This document shows, in pieces, positions 1 to 11,701 of a stretch of 64,000 bases of DNA. The notes beneath the pieces were generated by a model. It did no database searches. It was given only the letters and a program-made list of their open reading frames with translations, and was not told the origin of the DNA. Each line of letters begins with the position of its first letter. The first letter of the stretch is position 1. A program made the position numbers and the translations under genes. This stretch comes from Endocalyx cinctus. Taxonomy: Eukaryota; Ascomycota; Sordariomycetes; Amphisphaeriales; Apiosporaceae. Location: the NCBI GenBank assembly GCA_001600455.1, contig BCKC01000007.1, positions 1,242,019-1,306,018 of the forward strand, written 5' to 3'.

Positions 1-2610
1 CCTCTTTACATAATACTATACATATCCATAGGTATCTATCCTATTCGTAGTATCTAAATTCGGAAATTTTTTGCTTGACCTACATGATGTAGTGTAAAAT
101 ACACTAGGATTCGGACTCGCAAAATAGTAATAGGCAAGATAGCCAACTAACTACACTACTAGGAGGCCGCCCTCCCGCTACTATGCCAAAGAACGTATAC
201 CGGTCCCCTACCATACCCATACAGCCATAGTAAAAATATTTAGAGAGGAATTTCAAATGGCCTTCTATTCTATTCCCTTTAGTGACTATGCACTAAGTTA
301 GTCCTCTCGACCCATACCTTCATACTGTACTATATACATATGCTGTATACTCCATAAGCGGTAGATTATATCCACATAATCCAATGGATAAGTCACTAAG
401 TTAGTATATATGTACATACGTCGTATAGTGTACAAGTAGTGAAGAGAGATACCCTGTACTACCGTATATAGTAGAAGTAACGAACCTAGCTCGAGTTTGG
501 TCTTGACGATACTGTATTTGGTAATCAGTTAGTCTACAATCCCCAGTTTATAGTGGCGATATCTCGGGATTATGTGTGTATAGTGTGGTCGTGCTTAGTG
601 CTTGAACATTACCCACGGCCTACCGTACTATTCCGGGTTTCCTCCAATACCGTGCCATATACATAGTACACGTAGAGTTCTGTCCATATTACATTAGACT
701 AATTCTGCAATCCGTGAGGCTCAATAAGAACATCTTACATCTTCATCCGTATCTGTACTAATCGATGATTGAACTTAAATATGAAACCATGCCCTTGAGG
801 ACTTATTATAGGTATACTATTTACGATGTATTGTAGTGTACATGATTATCTTATTTACGTACTTATTATTATTATGATTATTATTTTAATGTATACATAT
901 ATATCTATTCTTGACTACATAGTATAGAAAATCCTTAATCGTTATTCTATGTCATCAATGCCGAGGCCCGTACCGATGTTAAGATGATGGATGGGGTCTT
1001 TTTTCTATGGTAATGTATATGTACCCTACCCAGCTGGGCCAACTGCACATGATGTTCTACGTAAACCTTGCTCTGGCTTTTGGTCCCCTGTACGATAGCT
1101 ATTATAGTACATGGGTAAATTACCCTGGGCACCCGAAACTACATCCCGGTTAGTGCATTATAGCGTCTGTAAGGAGAGTAGTTGTCAGCCTTGCGCCTAG
1201 TTGAACTAATCTTTATTAGGAAATACAGGCATGAGATGACTCTACTCTACATTTTTATTTTATTTTATTTTTTACTTTTTATTTTTAATCCTGCAGCCAA
1301 CCAGTAAATTCTATTAATGATAATAATGAAGGGTAAAAAAAAAAAAAAAAAAAAAATCAATAATTATGTTCCGAATTTAGTACACTACACGTACATTACT
1401 TTAAAACAATTATATCTATAATATTATGGCGTACACCCTATGCGTCTTAAGTTACAGCGAATGTGACCATTTCGTCTAGTCTGGAAAATTTTAATAAAAA
1501 AAAAATAATAATAAAAGATGAGAGGGAAGAGAGGAAAAAAAAAAAAAAAACAGTACAAAGATGACACCCTAGTGGGGTGCGTACCTGGGTACTACTTACT
1601 CATCCTTCCCTCGAAAAAATAAAAAGTAACATCACTTTATGAACTTCAATTCAATGGTGTAGAAAACGAAATATCCCGATATCCCTTTATTTTCTTATGC
1701 CATACAGATGAGACCCCTCCCTCCCCTCCTCTTTTTTTCACCCCAGTTCCATCCTAACCCTAGTAGCACAGCACAGATACGTACAGTTCTCTCCTCACCT
1801 CACCTTTACAGTACTTTCCAACAAGCTAGTTATGACTGCGCATCACTTTTTTACTCACCTTACTCACCTGCATTTGTACCTTTCCACACTACTCTATTAT
1901 TATCTTTAGTATTATTTTTTTTTTACCTTATTCTTTCATCGCGCTAGGGTATATGTGTACCTGGGTTCTTATGACCCAGGCATCTGCCACCCCTGCGCCT
2001 ATCTTTCCCATGTCTCCAGGCACCGTACCTAATTCCCTACCCGTTTTCAACTTCTACATGGTACCATTGTACATCTATACATCTATACATCTGCTTTGAT
2101 ATGTGGAATCCAGTGAGATTCTTTCGTCACTTTTTCTTTCCTTAGTCTACCTCCCCTGCTTTATACCTTGTCCTCGTGTTTTTGAAATCGTCCTACCTAG
2201 AGTCTCTGGGCCAGGCTGCCAAAGCTATAAGGCTACGATATGTCGTCTCTTTTTGCATTGCTCATGTCTTCCTTTCATTTCATAGCCACATACCACACTC
2301 ACTTCAAGCCATCGTTTTCCTTCTAGTCCTTTGGGTAGGCCAGCTTCTTATTAATTATATTTCCCTTTTCTTTGCCACCATACATAACCCTTTCCTTCCA
2401 ATTTTTTATTTTTATTTTATTTATATTTTTTTGCTGTTATTCCCTCGCTACTACCTTACCGAGAACTCGTAGCCAAGCCCCTCGTACGCATATATAAATA
2501 CTCTCAATACCCACGCATACCCATCCAGCTCCAAATCCACGCATCTGTCAAATCCCTCTTATGATAAGACCACATACCATAAGAACAAGAAGAAGAAAAA
2601 ATCATCAATT
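1..2610. other. AT-rich intergenic DNA, no gene
   Basis: I see no coding region here. The stretch is AT-rich and carries poly-A runs near 1337-1357 and 1534-1550. It has a pyrimidine-rich strand from about 1700 to 2460, which explains the stop-free but compositionally biased frames there. The last 120 bases are the likely promoter of the small gene that starts at 2611. Confidence 0.7.
2491..2500 (+). promoter_or_regulatory. TATA box of the small Cys/His gene
   Basis: The decamer TATATAAATA lies about 110 bases upstream of the ATG at 2611 and is followed by pyrimidine- and CCA-rich leader-like sequence. The spacing suits a fungal TATA element. Assigned from sequence only. Confidence 0.5.
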
Positions 2611-2859
2611 ATGTGTTTCCAGTTAGTTGAGCTATACTCGGCTTGCCGATGCCTCTATTATCAGCATGCGGTTGACCGTTGCGCCGCGTACGGTCGACCG
2701 GGACATAAAGTCTCCAGGCGAACCATACTAGTCGGGTATGCTTGCGCAGAACACTCGCAATCCAACAGCTATGACACCTATCCTGGAGGCCAGGGATATT
2801 CGGATTCCGGATATTACAGCAGTCAGTCTAGCAGTGGCTCTTACCGTCATCGCCGGTGA
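2611..2859 (+). CDS. small conserved Cys/His-rich fungal protein (82 aa)
   Basis: This is a single-exon ORF of 82 codons. Its first ~50 residues have the look of a small family found across Pezizomycotina: MCFQLVELYSACRCLYYQHA, then a Cys, a Gly-His pair and a RRTILVGYAC segment ending in a Cys/His pair. Cysteines at about residues 2, 12, 14, 24 and 45 with nearby histidines could bind a metal; that is inference. The last 30 residues are Ser/Tyr/Gly-rich and look disordered. A TATA-like element lies 110 bases upstream. No signal peptide or membrane segment is visible, which points to a nuclear or cytosolic protein. The function is unknown to me. It stands alone, with the next gene almost 9 kb away. 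Confidence 0.75.
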   Translation: MCFQLVELYSACRCLYYQHAVDRCAAYGRPGHKVSRRTILVGYACAEHSQSNSYDTYPGGQGYSDSGYYSSQSSSGSYRHRR

Positions 2860-5800
2860 AACATCTTGTCTTCGATAATAGGTTGCTGCAAGTGGCATTG
2901 TTCACCTTTGGTTAACTTTGAGTTTGAGAGCTGGGTCTTATACCTCTATTCATTTAGACCGAGACCGAGATACCTGTCGCCATCCCGCAGGCCTTCGCAG
3001 CTGTCGATGCTGTTCGTTGGTCACGACCGCATTATGTCGACTTCGGCCCCCCCTGCCCTGTTATGAAGATACTGGAGGCTCTTATGTTGACCACACGAAT
3101 TGTTACGAAAAAGAAAGAAAAAAGAAAAAAAAAAAAAATCAAAACGAATATTACGATGTCATGATGCGATTGCGAGTTATCGAAGACACCAAGACGAAAA
3201 GAGACGGAAACCGCTCCTCTGAGTACCTCTCATTGACCACCTACCACGATATCTGGCCGTTACGTCCTCAAGCGGTCTCTTTTCCTCGCATTTCATTTCA
3301 CGACATATGGATTCGCAATTGTGGTTTCATAGCCTCTCAAGACAAGCTCCTCCGCCTTCTCTCCCCTGGCACCATCAATCCTGGTTTATTAGCTTAGCAT
3401 AGCGTCGGCGAAGGTTTCTCTCCTCGTTTCATTTCTTTTTTCTTCGCTTCTTTTTTCGGGATTTTTTTCCCGCATAATATTTGGGTATGAAGGACAGACA
3501 AAAAAAATGGGGATTATGTATTTGGATATTCTACGACTACGACATGACCAGGACGATTCTCCATTCGATGGAATACTTCGACATTTCTCATTGCCCACCT
3601 TTTTCTTTGTGGCATTTTTTCAAGCCTCCAAACATGAACGATATGCATTTCAAGAAGGAACGGAATATACCAGGCGTTGCTTGATTTATGGGTGTTAACA
3701 TTGGTTTCCAATTTTTTATTTTTTATTTCTTTGCGCGGATCTTTTTTGTGGCATGGACTCCTAGTGAGCTCCCATCGCCCTACTTGCTTCATATCTCGTC
3801 GTCTCAAACTAATGTTCCTCTTTCCTTTCTTTCTTTTCTCATGGTCTTGGTTCCTTTTATTCACTTGTGTAACATCAATCAGCGGTGTTTCAAATTGCTC
3901 AGGTAGCAATTATGTATTCTAGCATTGGTTGCCTTGATGGTAATCCAACGTGGAAAGTGAGTGGCAAGAGCGAGACCGGTCTCTTTCTCTACGGCGAGGA
4001 GTCATTGAGTCATCAATAGTCTGCTGGACACAGCTTGATGGCTTTTTTGATTTTGTTATCTACAGTCGATTAACTTTCCTCCGCCACATGCTGGGGGATG
4101 TCGTCCGGTACAACAACCCCCGGACACTTTTCATTGTACCACAACCACGAAGTTCTAGATAGCTACTCTCAGCGAGATATACAGAGGAGGAAGTCTACTG
4201 CCGATTCTGGGGAGGTATTTTTCTTCGGTGTCTTTTTCCTCTGTCGGGAATAAAGCTCTAGAAATTTGTTAGGTAGATAGTAGTTTAGTTTGACTAATTG
4301 ATAACAAAACATGGATCGACGATGGACTGCCGTTTTTAACCTTGCCGATCGATTTAAGCCATTTCTGGGATCATGACAGCATTTCATGGAACCAATTCCT
4401 GAAGTTGACAGGTCAAAGAACTGTAGAAACTTGTGGCTGAAGTCACATGTCAGATTTTTAGACCAGCATACCAATCCACCAGCAAATAACTCTGAGTGAA
4501 ATACGATCCCCGGTTCCGTTGACTATCTCTATCTCAAACCAATATTTAATTCCGATCACGGCTATACATAAAACTATAATCGAATATTGAGAAGGACCTA
4601 AAAAAAAAAAAAAAAAAAAAAAAAAACCTCGTCAGGGTATACCCATCTATCGTCAAATCCATCTACACCGAAACGGAGTGAACAGACACGTGCTCATTGG
4701 TAAAAGAAATACTTGTTACGATGTATACAAGGAACACGCGTCCCGAGTTGTGGATTAGCAATCCACTAGAGATCGTATTATCGACGGGATTGTTTTCCGA
4801 TGATGATTTTTATTTTTATTTTCTTATTTTATCGCGAGAGAAATAAATGAGTCCAAACAAAAAAAAAAGAGAGAGAGGGACTTACATAGATAGACGGGTG
4901 CGTCAAGTTGTAGATACGGGATTCTTTGCACTGATAGGATGCCAATGCGATAGCTACTGTGTAAGGTAGTAACCTGGAGGTCCTTTGGATGTAGGTACCG
5001 GGCGCATTACTTACCTAGTACGTACCTACATACATGTAAGTCGTATGTGTATGTATGCACGACGCCCGTAGGCCACCCTCCCTCCGAGCTTCCCTACACA
5101 CTCCCAAGGGTCCCGTGGCTTACTTTTTCTGTTTTCCGTTACTCACATACGTTTAAAACTTTATTTATTACTATCGTTTTGTTTTATTATTAAAACAGAT
5201 GCATGCAAGTCAGGTAATTATATCCGGATCTCTGTAATCACAATCTGGTCTCTTTTTTTTTTTTTCTCTCCTTTTTTTTTAATACTTCTTGACTAGGGGC
5301 CTTCCTTTCCGCCATAAAGGATTGGATGGAAGAGAGTGATAGGCTACGGAGGTGACGGGGTTGAATGAAATGGAACGGCCGGACCATCGAAATAAATGAT
5401 AATAATAATAATAAAAGAGGTATATAGGAAATAGGGAGGGGGAGGGGTAGTAAAGAGCAAGGGAGGGGTGGGAAATACCGATAAAACGTTTTTTTCTCTC
5501 TTTCCTGTACTTTTTACTTTGCTTACGTACGATAAAAAAAAAGCCACTATTTTGCCAAGCTAGCAAAATCTCCGGCATCCGACGGAGGTTTTCTACGCTA
5601 CTGAGAAGAAGGAAAAAACGCTTATTTATTTTTAATTTCTTAGAAATCTAAAGGTTATTACGGATTCTCTAGGTGGTAACTATGAATCTAGTTTTTTTTT
5701 TTGGTCGTCAAGATGACTTCGGTCATCAAAATTCGCCAACGGGAAAGCTTGGAAGGAAGTGGGACTTGTTAAGAAAAGAGTCATCCGAAGAAAAAGAGAG

Positions 5801-8473
5801 ACATAAATCCATCCCGCTCGATCCATAGCAGGTTTGAGACAAAAAAAAAGAATCCGGGCGTCGTTTATCCTAGGCACCACACGGCATATTCGTATGATAA
5901 AAACAAAAAAATCCTTCTTACGGGCACATCATACACTATCATGGGAGGGAATAAAATAAAACATCCTTGATTTTACACCTTTCTCTCTCTCTTTTTTTTT
6001 TTTTTTTTTTTCTTTCTTTCTTTTCGAACTACGGGTTTACGAGGCACGCATATGGATTCCACGCGCGCGTGCGAGCTTGCATGTATGGCGTATGCTAGGC
6101 AGCCAGGCCACTTTCGCAAGTTTGGGAATCCCGTGACGACAATTAATAATAAAGAAACGATTCCTTTTCCTTCTCAACCCCGAGAGGAAAAAAGGAAACT
6201 AATTCGTGAGTGAAGGGAGACGGGTGAGTGAGTGAAGTTAGTTTACCATGAAAAAATGATGATGTACCTACGCTAGCGTGTACCTAGATATTTTTGATAT
6301 GTTCCAATGCTACCCCAAGGTAACTAACTAAAACTAGTGCTTAAGGTCACCTCTTGAGATGGGGTGAAAAAAAGGTCCCCACCGACGACTTCGGAGGGTT
6401 GGCTAATATTGGAATGGTGACAGCTACTTGTTTTTTTTTTTCTCTTCGTATGTATACATATTTTTATTTTAAACCTCCTAAACATGTCGTAGTTCTTTTT
6501 TTAATGAACTTGTTTCATTGTCTTAACGGCTGACTCAAGGATCTTTTTTCTTTTCTTTTTCAAAGCTAATGCGCGCTTATTCAGAAGCTTTTTTTCTTCT
6601 TCTCTGCTTTCTTCGTGTGCCTGCGTCTATATGTGCGTGTGTGTGGTGGGTTTAGTGTCTTCATCCCTCACATTTTTTTTTTATATATAGTATCAATAAT
6701 AGGTATCTTCTCGGGTTTACGAACTAACTTCGGTACTTCGATGTTAGTTGACTGATCATATAAAAATAAGAGATTTGTCAAAGAATAGCTTTATTTCATT
6801 TTTCTATTGGACGCTAGAGGGAGGGGAGGTGGCACACAAATGCCGCGTTCCTGTTGCCATGATGATAAGAAACGAAAAAAGGAGAGAGAAAAAAAAAAGT
6901 GCCGTAGCCTACTATACGGTAACAACCGGACTTCGCATTGCAAATGCCTGTATATGGTATGCGTGTGAGTAAATGAGTGAGTCTGGTTTATTTTTTATTT
7001 TACTTTTTTAACAGGTGTGTGATCAAAAATAGTGCGCATATTTCCACTTACCTAGGTATGACGTAGTTGAGTAAGATAATGGTCTCGTACTCATAGGACC
7101 ATAGGGACCATAAGACCATAAGAAAAAAAGGATAGACTCAATTCCGGCCCTCCGTTATACGAGTTTTTGTCTTGATTCATTTTTTTTATTTCTCGGAAAA
7201 AAAAAAAAGGCTGGCCCACGCGGTCTCTACGATCCCATGTCTCTACATCTTGTCGATAACTAAACCTGTTAGTACAAGAGTACGAACGTAAGTTTTTTGA
7301 GAGATCAAGCAACATCTAGGACTTAAGTAATCTTTGGTAAGAACCAAGCTGCCAAGAGAGATTGGCGATGACAAGATTGAGGGCCAGCGCAGGCCAGGCA
7401 GGCCAGGTACTTTTTATGTCAGCCGCTATCTACGCTAGCGTCAATCAAAGCTGAGAGGCCTTCCTGGCATCTAACCGTAAAATAGACCATCACTCTTTGG
7501 TTATCGGAGTGTGATGAAGTTTGCTAACTTCTTACCTATCGTTAATCACCTTTTCTTAAACAAGAATAAAACGAGGTCCAGAATATGGATTTTCTCCTAT
7601 CAATTGTTGGATATAATTTTACCAGCGTTAAGGAGTTGCCTAATAAAATTTGAAATTCATCCCAACAGCATACATACATACCTAGATAGGTATATGTATA
7701 TCATGCTGATGATGACTTTGGATGTTTACATATAATTAGGGCAAATTAGGTACCAACTTGCTTTTCTTTATGCAGTTTTACTTCTATCTATAATTCGGTT
7801 TCCTTGCTTCTATACCTAGTAGTTTTCTGTGGATAGATAAAATAAAATAAAAAAGTTGGGGTCCGTTCGTGTTCAATTGTATTGTTGTTTCATTTCAAAT
7901 GCGGATTCCGCCATATACCAGATTTACCTTGTGCTTGGTATATATTACTTTCGTCTTATTACTTGTACATATAGGTTAGTATTATATATTATTATTATTT
8001 TGTTGTTTTGTTTTGTTTTAGCGTCTCATGCAACCTTAATAGCGAGGATCCACACGTGGCTTTTTAAGCGCTTTAGACGCCGTGAGACCCTCTTAAGTCG
8101 CTTAGGGCTAAAAATATGTATCAGGTCATACATACTATTCTGTTTTTCTTTTTTATTTATTTACTATTCAAGTTTTCCCGGCTTTCTTTCTTTACTACTT
8201 CTCAGCCCCCGCCCAACATCTATGCCTTTTATTTTTAACATGGGTGTAACGTGACAGACGCTATGACATCTCCTCGGTGATATAATATGGGACATCTTTA
8301 TAGCAGCAGAAAGAAAAATAGAAACGTCTGCGGATAGATCCTTTCCTAAAGAGTATCGCTCGGCTTCATTTCGTACTTCATGATATCTCCGTAGGATGGT
8401 ATAATCCCGAGCTGAGGGATTATATAGATACCTGGTATAAAAATCAATATACCGGTATACCGATATACCGAAG

Positions 8474-8495
8474 TTTTTTTTTTTTTTTTTNTTTT
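8474..8495. repeat. poly-T tract with an unresolved base (N at 8491)
   Basis: A run of T is interrupted by N at 8491. It follows a set of TACCG words near 8448-8470. It most likely marks an uncertain homopolymer length in the assembly. Confidence 0.8.
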
Positions 8496-9525
8496 GTGAT
8501 AATTCTCTGGCGTTTCAAGAAGGGGGAATGACCGTTGTACGGAATAGGTAAAATGAGGTTACATCCACAAGTGAAGTACACTATTATAGCAATATGTAGG
8601 TAATGTATCATTTGACTGGATCTGCGTCAAGGATATTTTTATTATTTAACTAACCCTTTAGTTATCTCATCCTCGACAATGCTTTTCGTTCCTTTCGCTT
8701 AAAGACCTCGCTTAGTGAGAATAAGATCTCTTTTTTTTTTCCCAGGTTCTTGACGAGGGTCGAGACCCTCGATCGTCAAAGAGGTGACAGATAAAAATGT
8801 CATCTTTCCCATCCACTTCTCTTCCCCCCCTCCATTCCCCCCCTGCTCGTCATCCCAGCCACTGCACTGGAGAGAACGGGTGGTTCGTTGGCCGGCTATT
8901 TTATTCCTCTTCCTTTTTATATAGCTAGGGGTCGATAAGATATTGACCGGCAAGTCGGTACCAAATCGCATCGCCGGTGCGTATCACTGTCAGCGTAGCA
9001 GCTGGCCCCGCCTCACCATACTAACGAGAGAGTGTACATAGTATTGCCTGCGCCGCAATGATAAAACAACTTATATTTATATAGTATATACTAGGATCTA
9101 AGTGCTTAGCTGTTCCCCCTATTTTTTCGTCATTTTTTTTATGGGTTGGGTTTTTTTTTATGTGGACCTGGTTATGAAAGGGGGTTATACTAATCCCCTT
9201 CCCCCTTTCTTTCCCTCCCCCCCGGGTCTCCTGCCCCGATCCTCTGGTCTTACCCGGTAAGGACCCGAGTTCGCAAGGCAGACTCGGTTATTTATCCCCC
9301 CTGACCGTTTTTCAGATGGGGGAGGAGAAAGGCAAGCCCATAAGATTGGCGTATCGGACAATAAAAATAATGCTGATGAGGATGATTGATGATGATGTTG
9401 TGTAATCCTAGGCCATATAGACGCTCCTGCCGCGCTTGTGGGGTTAGGTACCCGTCCGTGCAGCATACCAAGCCGGGGTTCGTCCTCCCAAACTTGTCTT
9501 TGTATATGTACTTTACAACTAACAC

Positions 9526-9544
9526 TACACACACACACACACAC
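9526..9544. repeat. CA dinucleotide microsatellite
   Basis: About nine tandem CA units. On the minus strand these create a spurious Met-Cys-Val repeat at the start of two overlapping ORFs, which are therefore not called as genes. Confidence 0.85.
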
Positions 9545-10868
9545 ATATACTACATTCTCTGCTTCTCTTTCTCTCTCTCCGACACGCGTGTTAATTTAGC
9601 CCAGTACTCTTTCAGGGAAATAATTCTATAAATTTGGCCCCCATCCCCACTCGCAAAGCCTTAGTCTAACTACAGGTAGACTATTCTCAGGGGAGTTATG
9701 GAACCTATCTTCTTGGCAATATCTATTTTCTTTCTCTTACCCTAGCCATTTCCCCCCTCCTAGTTTACACGCTAAGCGCGCTCCGCCTTACTTAATGTAT
9801 CCAAGCTCACGATATAATAAAAAAAAAGAGGGGGTAATAAATAGTCGTATGTACTCCGTACGTACAGTATAACTCACCCAAAGTAGTATCCACCTCACTA
9901 AGTATGGGTAATACGCATATATACGGTTACACCTCAGATTTATCTAGTATACCTAAAATTAATCGGTTATAGGCAAGGTAGTTGAGTTATGTAGATATTA
10001 TATAGGGAGGCAGGTTACTGCGTAGGTGAGAAGTGGGTTTCAAGTTCTCTGCGCTTGGAAGATCGTCTGATTATCGGAATTAATAATAGATCTACCACGT
10101 ACGTAGGTATATATATATATATAAATGGAGGTGTCGATGTTGATGATGTTCATGCTAATGCTAATAATACTGATATGCTGATATATGTCTAGCTAGTACC
10201 GGTTTACCTTCTAGGGTTATCTACCAAGTATGAGTACGTATTGCGTTGGATGAAGAAGATGGGTCAACAACGACGCATTGGAAGGGTGGTGAACGGAAAC
10301 CTTCCGATTCTACAAGGGCGTGATGCGCGATGCGCGGAGCGTGATGGTGGACCGATGTAGTGAGGGGCAGATGGAACGTAAGATTACAATTGTAGTTATA
10401 TTTATGACGTTTTGGGTATTCCGGATTTCGAATGAGATAGGTAGTCTTATTGAGGTGAAGTACATACCTATGTACTTACCTAGGTAGTTAGTAGTTGTGC
10501 AGAAGTTAAAGGTTGCAGAATTAACGTAAGTTTCCCTTAAGTACGAAGTAGTCTCTTATTTGGCCGTTGAAGTAACCGTTACTTTAGCGTAGAATAATTT
10601 TAAGGACGGTGATGCCCGAAACTTTGTTTTTGTTTATGAAACGGCGTGATCGACTACACTATTTAATACCCGCGGACCTTGGAAGCTAATGCAATAATCA
10701 CTTGATCTTGTACATAGTAAAATCACAAGAGATTGTTTGGTGTTGATCGTTATGAACTTCAAACATATACTTAGTATCTAACAAGTTAGAAGCATGATAA
10801 CTTCTTCTTCTTGAAATGTATATACTTTGAGACAATACAGAAATACAGAGTCTATGAGAACCAGCGAC

Positions 10869-10899
<31 letters not shown>

Positions 10900-11701
10900 A
10901 CACCATTGAGAGAGTAACATTATTGACTTTATAATAATTCATTAATATATATAGAAACAAGAATAGGGATCGGGGATTCCTCTGATCTGTGTACAATAGA
11001 AACAATCGAGATGTTTTTTATCTTATCTAGATATACCCCGCTTTAAACACGTTCTAGGTATGTTTAAGTGGAGAGATGCTGGTACCGAAAACTTCAACAT
11101 TTAATAGAAATGACGTGAAGAGTTCTTGATCGCGAATTACATCAACGTCCTTTTGATGAAAGGTACCTACTAAATATTTTACTCGGTAGCCAAGAGGCCC
11201 CTTCAAAGTCTGGACTTAGACTAACCATCTACAAATTTTAATTCTCCGTAACTTCTATTACAAAGTACCGAGTATATTTACATTTACAATATTTGAAGCA
11301 ATTCAATTTTATTTGCTTGCTTGCGTTTTATTCCTAACTGCTTCGAGCCAGCGAATGTGTCTTGACTATAGAAGATAGATTTTCTCTATACTACCTATGT
11401 ATCTCTTTACTTACCAATAAACTAAGCCTATCCCAATATCTATCTTTTGATTTGACGCCTCTATGACCTCTCTTTTCTTCTGTTGGTCCACGCTAGTGTA
11501 ACTTGGTTTCATTTCATTTTTATTGCTTTTTACCTTGCATTTTCCATAGAGGAGTCTTATTCGCTTTTCAACTCACCTTTTTAAAATTCAGCTCTATGTG
11601 CATTTTTATCCAGCATCGTATCTTCTTCTTCCTTTGAATACACCTCGCTACTTTATTTTCATCTAAATCTCCCTGATGCTTCACTCCTTAAACCTATCCT
11701 A

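Larger units (their letters stand above)
2860..11701. other. 8.8-kb gene desert, AT-rich and low complexity
   Basis: No ORF here has a protein-like composition or recognisable domain. The stop-free frames are low-complexity (poly-Phe, Lys or Tyr) and many lack a true ATG. The stretch holds poly-A near 4600-4626 and 10868-10895, poly-T near 5990-6011 and 8474-8490, a CA microsatellite at about 9526-9544, a TA run near 10111-10122, and many scattered TACCTAGGTA-like words. One N occurs at 8491. It could hide non-coding RNAs or decayed repeats that cannot be recognised by eye. Confidence 0.65.

Noticed and set aside
7090..7130. ACCATAGGG-like words suggesting a dispersed 5S rRNA
   Set aside because: Only a short CCATAGGGACCATAAG repeat is present; the rest of the 5S sequence and its internal promoter are missing.
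7856..8254. 132-codon hydrophobic ORF
   Set aside because: It opens on a non-ATG codon in T-rich DNA, and its Phe/Leu/Ile/Tyr richness follows from base composition.
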